A program made the position numbers and the translations under genes. A DNA stretch of 6,216 nucleotides from positions 1 through 6,216 of the forward strand of contig CAIYZI010000354.1 of the NCBI GenBank assembly GCA_903930665.1, given 5' to 3'. This document shows, one piece after another, positions 1-5,668 of the stretch (position 1 is its first letter; the number at the start of each line of letters is the position of its first letter). The notes beneath the pieces were generated by a model. It ran no database searches. It was not told the DNA's origin and worked only from the letters and a program-made list of their open reading frames with translations. This DNA is from an uncultured beta proteobacterium (GTDB lineage Bacteria > Pseudomonadota > Gammaproteobacteria > Burkholderiales > Burkholderiaceae).

Positions 1-729
1 TATACCCGTTCCTAACAAAAACTCTACATAGACTCGGCACAGTCTTCGCATATGATTACTGCGTTGATTACGTCCAAAGCGCTCCCAGTCTCGCATGTAT
101 TCCAGCAAGTAGTTGACTTCCTGCTGATTAAAGGCTGGTCTAATCTCCGCCCTATCGGCACTTACCTCCAATAAGGGGATGGTTCTATGCCGGTGAATTA
201 ACCCCTGATCCCTAGCTCGTTCAATCACTCGCTTATATAGACCCGCGTGGCGTCTTTGGGTGTAGGTCTTGGGATTTTTACCCATCTTGGAGATTCGCCA
301 AGCCACATAGTCATCTACCATCTCCTGGGTAATGTCATTGATTTGATAATTACCAAAGAACGGGATTAGATACTTGGTATAGATATGGATGTAATCCACA
401 TGAGTGCGCTTATTGGGATTGGCCTGCACCACTCTGGCAGCAGCGGCTAGCTCTTGCGTAGCCAATTGGCGAAAGGTTCGGGTCTTAATGGCTAAATCAC
501 TGGCTAGTTTGACCTTAACTGTTTCGTATATAGCTATGGCTTGGGTCGTGGCTTCAGCTACTTGGTCTGAACCAGTACTGGCGCAATGCCAAGCACCTGT
601 AGATAACTTAAAGCGGCATTGCCATTGATGGCTATTAGGTCTTTTATATAGGGTCAGAAGACCATCAAGTAGTTTTAGTGGCTCGGGTTCGGTGGTGGTG
701 GAGGCAAATAACAGCGATAAATTATTCAT
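1..729 (-). CDS. Tyrosine recombinase / phage-type integrase, 3' part cut by window edge
   Basis: An open frame runs from an ATG at 729 to the window edge, giving 243 residues with no stop. Residues 1-90 resemble the N-terminal arm-binding part of island integrases (a DGLLTLYKRPNSHQW stretch at 22-36, a GAWHCASTGS turn near 45-54). Residues about 85-200 look like the SAM-like core-binding domain (TRTFRQLA, YTKYLIPFFG, INDIT, DDYVAWR). The last visible residues, YVEFLLGTGI, match the start of the catalytic domain, where the family has LL.TG.R; the catalytic Arg would be the next one or two codons outside the window. The rest of the active site cannot be seen. The ATG is preceded by only a weak GAG ribosome binding site; an in-frame GTG at 753 is an alternative. 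It is transcribed away from the kai operon and the tRNA. The family call is firm; the element it moves is not known. Confidence 0.9.
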   Translation of the reverse strand, partial: MNNLSLLFASTTTEPEPLKLLDGLLTLYKRPNSHQWQCRFKLSTGAWHCASTGSDQVAEATTQAIAIYETVKVKLASDLAIKTRTFRQLATQELAAAARVVQANPNKRTHVDYIHIYTKYLIPFFGNYQINDITQEMVDDYVAWRISKMGKNPKTYTQRRHAGLYKRVIERARDQGLIHRHRTIPLLEVSADRAEIRPAFNQQEVNYLLEYMRDWERFGRNQRSNHMRRLCRVYVEFLLGTGI

Positions 730-731
730 AA

Positions 732-756
732 CAAGTGTCTCGTTAAGTGACACTTG
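732..756. promoter_or_regulatory. Perfect 8-bp inverted repeat just upstream of the integrase start
   Basis: CAAGTGTC (732-739) and GACACTTG (749-756) are perfect inverted copies separated by 9 nt. The repeat ends 3 nt before the integrase ATG and covers the place where its ribosome binding site must lie. It could be an operator for a repressor or for the integrase itself, or an mRNA hairpin limiting translation. Its inner part, CGTTAAGTGAC (741-751), recurs exactly at 5905-5915 near the tRNA, which suggests a protein-binding site shared by both ends of the region. Function is inferred. Confidence 0.5.
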
Positions 757-803
757 ATAGCTTAATTTCAGATTTAAGTTTGGACGACCTGAATTATTTA
801 GAA

Positions 804-823
804 TCGGTTAAACCGACACCACA
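804..823 (+). repeat. Left copy of a 20-bp repeat bracketing the kai cassette
   Basis: TCGGT followed by TTAAACCGACACCACA (the shared T-rich join is at 808-809) includes a palindrome TCGGTT-A-AACCGA at 804-816. The 16 bases at 808-823 recur identically and in the same orientation at 5931-5946, and the leading TCGGT is also present there after a 2-nt insertion. The copies lie about 5.1 kb apart with the complete kai operon between them. It may be a recombinase binding or exchange site; that role is inferred. Confidence 0.6.
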
Positions 824-840
824 GCGTCAGGACTGAGATA

Positions 841-867
841 GACTGCTTCTGATCACAAAGCAGACTT
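841..867. repeat. Imperfect inverted repeat centred on TGATCA
   Basis: CTGCTT (843-848) and AAGCAG (858-863) are inverted copies around a 9-nt spacer containing the palindrome TGATCA (850-855); one further pair, A842 with A864, does not match. It lies in a non-coding stretch between the integrase and the small helical ORF. The stretch on to about 915 reminds me of dispersed non-coding repeats seen in proteobacterial genomes, but this is recollection only and no second copy occurs in this window. Confidence 0.35.
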
Positions 868-920
868 AACCCTACATTCAAGCGGCAGGCTCTAATCGAC
901 CCATTACAGCCCCATAGTGA

Positions 921-935
921 CCGAAAATTTTTCGG
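921..935 (-). terminator. Possible weak terminator hairpin after the operon
   Basis: CCGAAAA (921-927) and TTTTCGG (929-935) form a near-perfect palindrome starting 6 nt beyond the stop of the 117-residue ORF on the minus strand. The position suits the end of the kai operon. There is no T tract after it on either strand, so it is not a classical Rho-independent terminator. It may only slow the polymerase, protect the 3' end, or be unrelated. Confidence 0.25.
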
Positions 936-941
936 AAGTAA

Positions 942-1295
942 TCAGCCATAATTTGCTTTTGCTTCATTAACTTTCTGTTGCTTGACAGCAAAGTCATAAA
1001 CATCTTTTGCAGCAGCGTCTGCTTTTTCAGCCAACATGATCCAGTCTATATCGTTCTTACTCCGGGCGGCCATATGGGATGATTTCGCAGCAATATAGGC
1101 AAGTAAGGCAAGGTTTTCATTGGCCTGTGATTCTGTGTTTGCATCTTGAGCTACCGCTTTAGTAAGCTCTGCCAATATTTTGGCCTTCTTATTGGCATCA
1201 AGTGCCTGCAATTGCAACATATCAATTTCAGAGGTCAGTAATTTAATTTTCTCTTGTAAAGTTGTTATGAAATTTTTAATTTGTGGATCAGTCAT
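942..1295 (-). CDS. Hypothetical 117-residue helical protein, last gene of the kai operon
   Basis: I do not recognise a family. The product is small, soluble and almost wholly helix-forming. Residues about 5-48 are rich in Leu, Ile, Lys and Glu with heptad-like spacing (FITTLQEKIKLLTSEIDMLQ), so a coiled coil is likely. Residues 55-110 are Ala-rich helices (NENLALLAYIAAKSSHMAAR; AEKADAAAKDVYDFAVKQQ). There is no signal peptide, membrane segment or cysteine, and no visible catalytic motif. The ATG at 1295 has a good AGAGGG ribosome binding site about 5 nt upstream, which supports a real gene. It follows the GGDEF gene by 75 nt on the same strand, so it may be co-transcribed or have its own promoter in that gap. 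A partner or adaptor of the cyclase or Kai proteins is possible but only from position. Confidence 0.75.
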   Translation of the reverse strand: MTDPQIKNFITTLQEKIKLLTSEIDMLQLQALDANKKAKILAELTKAVAQDANTESQANENLALLAYIAAKSSHMAARSKNDIDWIMLAEKADAAAKDVYDFAVKQQKVNEAKANYG

Positions 1296-1313
1296 CTAGC
1301 CCTCTTTTTATAG

Positions 1314-1340
1314 ATTCTAGTTATTAGTATATTCAATCAA
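1314..1340 (-). promoter_or_regulatory. Candidate sigma70 promoter before the 117-residue ORF
   Basis: On the minus strand TTGATT (1340-1335) is followed after a short 15-nt spacer by TAGAAT (1319-1314), and a second -10-like TATACT sits at 1331-1326. The gap between the GGDEF stop and the next start is AT-rich. Hexamer matches are good but the spacing is poor, so this is tentative; it would allow the last gene to be expressed apart from kaiC. Confidence 0.25.
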
Positions 1341-1370
1341 TTAAGCATAAGTTCGAAGTGATACGAATCG

Positions 1371-2240
1371 TCATAATTTTTTTTCGTCAAAATAGACTTG
1401 ATTGCCACCCGCTTTTTTAACCTGATACATTGCCGCATCCGAAAGGGCAAGCATATTTTCAAAAATAATCTTTGGCTCACCCAAGGTGTATAAAAAAATG
1501 TTAATGCCGATGCTTGCCGTGCACTGGGGGGAAATCGTGAATGCCGTGCCACCCTTCTCAATCGTGACTGGCATTGCAATGCTACTGCGGATCTTTTCGC
1601 CAATCGCCATTACTTGTGTAACCGCTAGCTTATTGTCAGCACTAAGATTGCTTAAAATAACTGCAAATTCATCGCCACCGAATCGAGCAACGGTGTCGGT
1701 ATCGCGAACAGCTTTTTTGATACGCCTCGCAACTTCAATTAAAAGTAAATCGCCCACCGCATGTCCGTAGTTATCGTTTACCAATTTGAACTTATCTAAA
1801 TCCAAAAATACTATGGCCGTATGAGTTTTATTTCGCTTGCTTGATAAAAAAACTTGATCGAACCGATCAATAAATAATCGACGGTTTGGCAATAAAGTTA
1901 ACTGATCATAAAGCGCCTCGGCATTGGCCTTTATCAATTCGGCGGCTCGTTTTTCTTTTTCTTCACCTTGGAAGAGAAGCTCTTTATTTGCCAACACCAG
2001 CTCCGCCGATCTTTTGGCTTTATCCGCATCAGCAATGACCAGTTCAGCAACCCGTTTTGCTTTCTCGGCATTAGCAATAACCAATTCGGCAGCTCGTTTT
2101 GCTTTCTCTGCTTCAGCTATTACCAACTCAGAAGAACGTTTACCCCTCTCCCCCCCAGTACAAAAGTTCTTTATTGGCATTAATGAGCTCATCAGCAAGC
2201 TCATTAATAATAGCCACAGAATTTGCAGCCTTTTCAACAA
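1371..2240 (-). CDS. Diguanylate cyclase (GGDEF) with coiled-coil repeats; 5' part is in another frame
   Basis: Predicted to make cyclic-di-GMP from two GTP in the cytoplasm. Counting from the formal TTG at 2240 (289 residues), the GGDEF domain spans about 110-286: DQLTLLPNRR at 112-121, FLDLDKFK at 145-152 (metal/GTP region), the intact signature GGDEF at 188-192, and the inhibitory I-site RDTD at 179-182, five residues before it. Active-site and product-inhibition residues are therefore present. Residues 34-110 are a coiled coil of 14-residue repeats (KR..ELVIA pattern). The first 27 residues (LWLLLMSLLMSSLM) look like a membrane helix but are very probably an out-of-frame artefact: the normal N-terminus is encoded in another frame from an ATG at 2313 and the two frames meet at a G7 run (2150-2156). 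A one-base loss or a two-base gain would yield 313 or 314 residues. As sequenced the gene is broken, slips, or carries a sequencing error. It is fourth in the kai operon. Confidence 0.88.
   Translation of the reverse strand: MLKRLQILWLLLMSLLMSSLMPIKNFCTGGERGKRSSELVIAEAEKAKRAAELVIANAEKAKRVAELVIADADKAKRSAELVLANKELLFQGEEKEKRAAELIKANAEALYDQLTLLPNRRLFIDRFDQVFLSSKRNKTHTAIVFLDLDKFKLVNDNYGHAVGDLLLIEVARRIKKAVRDTDTVARFGGDEFAVILSNLSADNKLAVTQVMAIGEKIRSSIAMPVTIEKGGTAFTISPQCTASIGINIFLYTLGEPKIIFENMLALSDAAMYQVKKAGGNQVYFDEKKL
1911..2141 (-). repeat. Tandem 42-bp (14-residue) coding repeats in the GGDEF protein
   Basis: Four consecutive 14-residue units begin with KR and contain (S/A)(S/A)EL(V)(I/L)A: KRSSELVIAEAEKA, KRAAELVIANAEKA, KRVAELVIADADKA and KRSAELVLANKELL. 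After a 7-residue insert comes a fifth, KRAAELIKANAEAL, which leads directly into the GGDEF domain. The pattern predicts a charged helical stalk that would transmit signals or set dimer geometry. The DNA units are diverged at third positions, so this is an old, protein-selected repeat rather than a fresh duplication. I recall similar ANKEL..Q.EEKEKRAAEL stalks in other GGDEF and kinase proteins. Confidence 0.8.
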
Positions 2241-2313
2241 TTTCTTTATTGTGTAATGCTAGCTGGCTCAACTTCAAATTGAGAGCAATTTGGTCGTCAA
2301 TGGAATTTGGCAT
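2140..2313 (-). pseudogene. Displaced N-terminal segment of the GGDEF gene (57 codons)
   Basis: An ATG at 2313 opens 57 codons beginning MPNSIDDQIALNLKLSQ and ending LINANKELLYWGGEG before a TAA at 2140-2142. Its end, ELINANKELLYW, closely resembles ELVLANKELLFQ later in the GGDEF protein, so it belongs to the same coiled-coil stalk. The break falls at seven consecutive G (minus strand, 2156-2150). The later copy has seven residues (21 nt) between its LL and KR; here there are 19 nt, so adding two bases restores both frame and repeat length (YWGGERG against FQGEEKE), while losing one base restores frame only. The ATG lies 58 nt after the HD-GYP stop and has only a weak purine-rich (AAAAAAGA) leader. 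Confidence 0.7.
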
Positions 2314-2371
2314 TCTTTTTTAGAAAAATTGGGGGCGCGGAAATCTTCATTTACAACAGAGAGTGGGAAAA

Positions 2372-3523
2372 TTAAGCAAACGAAAACCGCTTCTCTGAAA
2401 AAAGCCTCAGACAAGCATTAACCGCATTTTCATCATAGAGCGTCCCACGATGTTGCTTAATTTCATCAAGCGCGGCATCGATTCCTAATACGAAGCGATA
2501 AGGGCGATGCGTTGACATTGCCTCAATAACATCGGCTACTGCAATAATTCGCGCACCAAGCAAAATCTCCTCGCCTTTCAAGCCCTGCGGGTAACCGCTG
2601 CCATCCATTCGTTCATGGTGCTGAAAAATCATCTGCGCAATAGGCCATGGGAATTTAATATTCTTGACTATGTCATACCCTGCCTCAGCATGGGTTTGAA
2701 TCAACATGAACTCAACCTTGCTCAGTTTCCCAGGTTTAGTCAGAATTTCAACGGGAATTGAGATCTTCCCCACATCATGAATCGTTGCAGCCAATGCAAT
2801 ACCGTGGATCGCATCTTCAGGAAGACCAAGTTCTCTTGCAATTGCGGGAGCCAATTGACCCACCCGCTTCATATGACCGGCGGTATATTCATCGCGGGAC
2901 TCCACAGCATTGGCGATCGATTTAATGGATTCTTCTAAGCTCGCTTCAAGTTCAGTCGAGGCCTTTAAAGCGCCTAATGCCATCTGTTTAGCGGCAACCA
3001 TTTCTTCTAGTTGCTTCTCTTCAGTGAGGTCAGTCGCAATCAAACAGTAAATCTCAGTCTCGCCACTTAACTTTAATTTATTAACCGATAGATGAATGGG
3101 TACCTGCTCCCCGTCTTGGGCAAGTAAGGCCAGTTCCACGCGACGGTTTTCAGGTAACTCAACCTTTAAGAATGACTCTAAAATTTTGTGATTCTCGGGA
3201 GCAATCCAGTTATAAACACTGCCACCTACAACACTGTTGAGCGGTGATTTGACCATCTTTGCAAATCGTTGATTGCAAAATAGGATCAACCCATCGACTG
3301 TCATCGTCAATGCGCCCTCACTCATCCCTTCAAGCAATAATCGATATGGCTGATCAGCATTGACCAAGGTGAATATTTTTTCTCCTAATTTTCCGGAGAT
3401 CACTAAAGCGTCTACAGTTCCTTCGCGTATCGCATCCAAGGTTTGCTGGGTATCAGACAGCTTTTGGCGCAGCTCTTCCAACTCTTGAGTAAGCGCCAGA
3501 TTTGATGGTAATTCTGATTTCAT
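2372..3523 (-). CDS. PAS sensor with HD-GYP domain, predicted c-di-GMP phosphodiesterase
   Basis: A 383-residue cytoplasmic protein. Residues 10-35 form a short coiled coil, followed by TVDALVISGKLGEKIFTL (36-53) and a PAS domain at about 58-167. A linker helix (168-205) leads to the HD-GYP domain (about 195-380). Metal-site residues are visible: H217, H249-D250 with K253 (HDVGK), H278, H302-H303 and D331. The GYP signature is intact at 310-312 within HHERMDGSGYP, and RPYR is at 340-343, so the domain should be catalytic and hydrolyse c-di-GMP to GMP or pGpG. The N-terminal TLDAIREGTVDALV..PYR..LEGM block resembles what I remember from PAS histidine kinases placed after kaiB in other bacteria, with the kinase part replaced by HD-GYP. 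Start ATG is 3 nt after the kaiB stop with no clear ribosome binding site, implying translational coupling to kaiB. What the PAS domain senses is unknown; no Cys or His stands out as a cofactor ligand. Confidence 0.92.
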   Translation of the reverse strand: MKSELPSNLALTQELEELRQKLSDTQQTLDAIREGTVDALVISGKLGEKIFTLVNADQPYRLLLEGMSEGALTMTVDGLILFCNQRFAKMVKSPLNSVVGGSVYNWIAPENHKILESFLKVELPENRRVELALLAQDGEQVPIHLSVNKLKLSGETEIYCLIATDLTEEKQLEEMVAAKQMALGALKASTELEASLEESIKSIANAVESRDEYTAGHMKRVGQLAPAIARELGLPEDAIHGIALAATIHDVGKISIPVEILTKPGKLSKVEFMLIQTHAEAGYDIVKNIKFPWPIAQMIFQHHERMDGSGYPQGLKGEEILLGARIIAVADVIEAMSTHRPYRFVLGIDAALDEIKQHRGTLYDENAVNACLRLFSEKRFSFA

Positions 3524-3526
3524 AAT

Positions 3527-3862
3527 TTACAGTGGTTTTAGATCTAAACCTACGATGACTTTCTCGGTATCCGATAAATCACCAATAATGCGACGCAAAG
3601 GGGGTGGCAGCTCTTTAATGAGAGTGGGTATCGCAATAATTTGATGCCCAGCCGCTAATTCAGGCTGTTGATATAAATCAATCACTTCCAAGCTAAAGCG
3701 TCCCTCTAACTGCTCATCGCAAATCTTTTTGATATTGGAAATAGCCGCCATAGAACGAGCAGTTGACCCGGCTACATACAAGCGTAAAACATACTTCTTT
3801 GACTTAGAATCAGACCCTTCTTTTGGGACGTGTACTCGTAAATCAATGGACTTATCGGTCAT
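3527..3862 (-). CDS. kaiB: KaiB family clock protein
   Basis: 111 residues with the thioredoxin-like KaiB fold. YVLRLYVAGSTARS (24-37), IDLYQQPELA (61-70), IPTL (79-82), ELPPPLRRIIGDLSD (84-98) and VGLDL (104-108) match the conserved blocks of cyanobacterial KaiB. Gly105 and Asp107 align with Gly89 and Asp91 of Thermosynechococcus KaiB, residues whose change stabilises the fold-switched form, so fold switching and KaiC CI-ring binding look possible. It differs from cyanobacterial KaiB by a polar extension of about 22 residues at the N-terminus and by lacking the acidic C-terminal tail, ending at LDLKPL. The ATG at 3862 overlaps the kaiC stop (ATGA, 3862-3859) and has an AGAGG ribosome binding site about 7 nt upstream, so the start is well supported and expression is coupled to kaiC. 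Probably KaiB2 type given the company. Confidence 0.96.
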   Translation of the reverse strand: MTDKSIDLRVHVPKEGSDSKSKKYVLRLYVAGSTARSMAAISNIKKICDEQLEGRFSLEVIDLYQQPELAAGHQIIAIPTLIKELPPPLRRIIGDLSDTEKVIVGLDLKPL

Positions 3863-5646
3863 TTAGAACCTCTTTTTGACTTTGGGCTTGAGGTGGCAAC
3901 ATCTGCTCTGCGCATTTTTCCCATAGCCGACTGATCTGCAGTTACTTGGCTTGAGCGGAGCTTTTCTTGTGAGATTAGCTTAATGTTTGCGGCCTCTTGG
4001 GCTGCAAATTCAGCGCGCATCGCAGCAATCTTGGCATCCAATACATTGCGTTTGTTTTCCAAATCAAAATGGCGCAACTCCACTTCTTCTTGAAGCTTAA
4101 TTTCTACGGCCTTTTCTTGAGCCAACATACTAAGTCGTGCCCCGCCCGTTAAGACACCACTTGAGCCCGAGTAGACATCAATAAGTTGTACACCCTTATT
4201 GGTAATCAAAAATTCTCTGACTTGATTTGAATGGGCCATGCCTCGGGACTTAAGAACATACAACCCGCGATTACGCTCGCCATTACTTTCAATGTCCCTT
4301 AATAAAATCCATGAATCAATTAAAGATGAGATAGCCACATGAGATGTCTCAACTGGGGTGCCACTTGGCGTAAGGCTTGAGAACATACCAGTAATAGCTT
4401 TCGATTTTAGGAAATCCACCAAGCGCATTAATACTCTTTTGACATCAGAAGTATTCGTATGATCTGAAAAACTAGTAATAGGGTCTACGAGTACAACCTG
4501 AGGATTAAATGCATTGACCATTTTTTGAATCATGATGAGATGCATGTCTAACCCATATTGCGATGGCCGTGTAGACTCAATTTTCAATAGCCCTTTTTTA
4601 ATCCAATAATCTAGATCGATTCCAATTGACTTCATATTGCGGGCAATCTGACTGGGCGACTCCTCAAAAGCAAAAAAGAGTACTTTTTCACCGCGCTTAC
4701 AAGCCGCATCGGCAAAATGCGCCAAGAAGCTACTCTTACCGGTACCCGCTGTGCCAGACACTAAAATGGAGCTACCACGGTAGAAGCCTTTGACGCTGAG
4801 CATAGAATCAAGTCGCTCGATGCCGCTCGAAATCCTTTCGGTAACGGCCTGATAATCTAACCTTGCAGATGTAACAGGTATCAATGAAATACCATCTTCG
4901 TCAATTAAGAAGGGGTACTCATTGGTCCCATGAAGTGAGCCGCGATATTTAACAATTCGCAATCTTCTTGAAGAAATCTCATCATCAATACGGTTATCTA
5001 GCAAGATCACACAATCAGACACATACTCTTCTAGGCCTTGCCGAGAGATGGTATCTGTCCCGCTTTCACCAGTGATAACGGCGGTAACGCCTTTATCTTT
5101 TAGCCAACGGAATAAGCGTCGCAGTTCAGCGCGCAATATAGTGGGATTGGGTAGGCTGGTAAAAAGGGACTCAATCGTATCCAAGACAACCCGCTTTGCA
5201 CCGATGGCATCGATTTCCGCGCCAAGTCGAATAAAGAGCGCATCTAAGTTGTACTCACCCGCTTCCGCAATTTCGTCACGCTCGATGTAAACAAAATCAA
5301 CAGCTATCTTTTTGCTTGCAATTAGGCCTTTTAAATCAAAACCAAGTGAGGCAACATTGGCAATTAAGTCTTTGGTTGATTCTTCAAACGCCATAAATAC
5401 ACCAGGCTCATTAAACTGAGTGGCGCCTCTAACTAAAAACTCCATGGCCAACAATGTTTTCCCACAGCCAGCGTTTCCGCAAACTAGTGTTGGACGACCT
5501 TTTGGAAGTCCACCCATAGTAATAATGTCTAAACCTTCAATCCCAGTTAAGACTTTTGGAAGTTTTGGCCTACTTTTGGGAGTCAGCTTGGACTTCGTAG
5601 TTGCCGTGGATCTTGCTTTTACTCTTGTTGCCTTTGCTTTTGTCAT
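3859..5646 (-). CDS. kaiC: KaiC clock ATPase/autokinase, KaiC2-like with C-terminal coiled coil
   Basis: 595 residues from the chosen ATG; two RecA-like rings. CI: Walker A GNAGCGKT 57-64, catalytic Glu pair 88-89 (FEES), Walker B Asp156. CII: Walker A GTAGTGKS 298-305, Glu pair 329-330, Walker B Asp388. Ser440-Ser441 (VAISSLIDSW) align with the Ser431/Thr432 autophosphorylation pair of Synechococcus KaiC, so phosphorylation should be retained with Ser at both sites. After CII come SGVLTGGARL (496-505) and a charged coiled coil (about 508-565) with a basic tail, a feature of KaiC2-type proteins rather than the short KaiA-binding tail of cyanobacterial KaiC. Residues 2-30 are Lys/Arg-rich and disordered. 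The ATG at 5646 is preferred over the GTG at 5658 because AAGGTGG (5661-5655) sits 9 nt before the ATG and overlaps the GTG. It heads the operon; no kaiA is visible. Confidence 0.96.
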   Translation of the reverse strand: MTKAKATRVKARSTATTKSKLTPKSRPKLPKVLTGIEGLDIITMGGLPKGRPTLVCGNAGCGKTLLAMEFLVRGATQFNEPGVFMAFEESTKDLIANVASLGFDLKGLIASKKIAVDFVYIERDEIAEAGEYNLDALFIRLGAEIDAIGAKRVVLDTIESLFTSLPNPTILRAELRRLFRWLKDKGVTAVITGESGTDTISRQGLEEYVSDCVILLDNRIDDEISSRRLRIVKYRGSLHGTNEYPFLIDEDGISLIPVTSARLDYQAVTERISSGIERLDSMLSVKGFYRGSSILVSGTAGTGKSSFLAHFADAACKRGEKVLFFAFEESPSQIARNMKSIGIDLDYWIKKGLLKIESTRPSQYGLDMHLIMIQKMVNAFNPQVVLVDPITSFSDHTNTSDVKRVLMRLVDFLKSKAITGMFSSLTPSGTPVETSHVAISSLIDSWILLRDIESNGERNRGLYVLKSRGMAHSNQVREFLITNKGVQLIDVYSGSSGVLTGGARLSMLAQEKAVEIKLQEEVELRHFDLENKRNVLDAKIAAMRAEFAAQEAANIKLISQEKLRSSQVTADQSAMGKMRRADVATSSPKSKRGSK

Positions 5647-5654
5647 TCTCACAC

Positions 5655-5661
5655 CCACCTT
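5655..5661 (-). promoter_or_regulatory. Ribosome binding site deciding the kaiC start
   Basis: AAGGTGG on the minus strand lies 8-9 nt before the ATG at 5646. It overlaps the upstream in-frame GTG at 5658, which would then have no usable site, so the shorter 595-residue protein is preferred. Confidence 0.65.
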
Positions 5662-5668
5662 AATGATG

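Noticed and set aside
404..628. Plus-strand open frame of 74 codons
   Set aside because: It lies antisense to the integrase gene, whose minus-strand frame is open from 729 to the edge and has recognisable integrase blocks.
884..890. GGCAGGC resembling the tRNA-Arg 3' end as an attachment site
   Set aside because: Only 7 bases match and they are inverted relative to the tRNA at 6120-6196, so it cannot be the usual direct-repeat attachment site.
1337..1603. Minus-strand open frame of 88 codons overlapping the 3' end of the GGDEF gene
   Set aside because: It is an alternate frame of the GGDEF coding sequence with no family resemblance; the overlapping frame has the conserved C-terminal GGDEF residues.
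2163..2240. N-terminal membrane helix in the GGDEF protein
   Set aside because: The hydrophobic stretch comes from reading the stalk sequence in the wrong frame from a TTG codon; the other frame gives a polar helical sequence matching the rest of the protein.
1486..2323. Several plus-strand open frames across the GGDEF gene
   Set aside because: All are antisense shadows; their Ser/Phe-rich products mirror the Lys/Glu-rich repeats on the coding strand.
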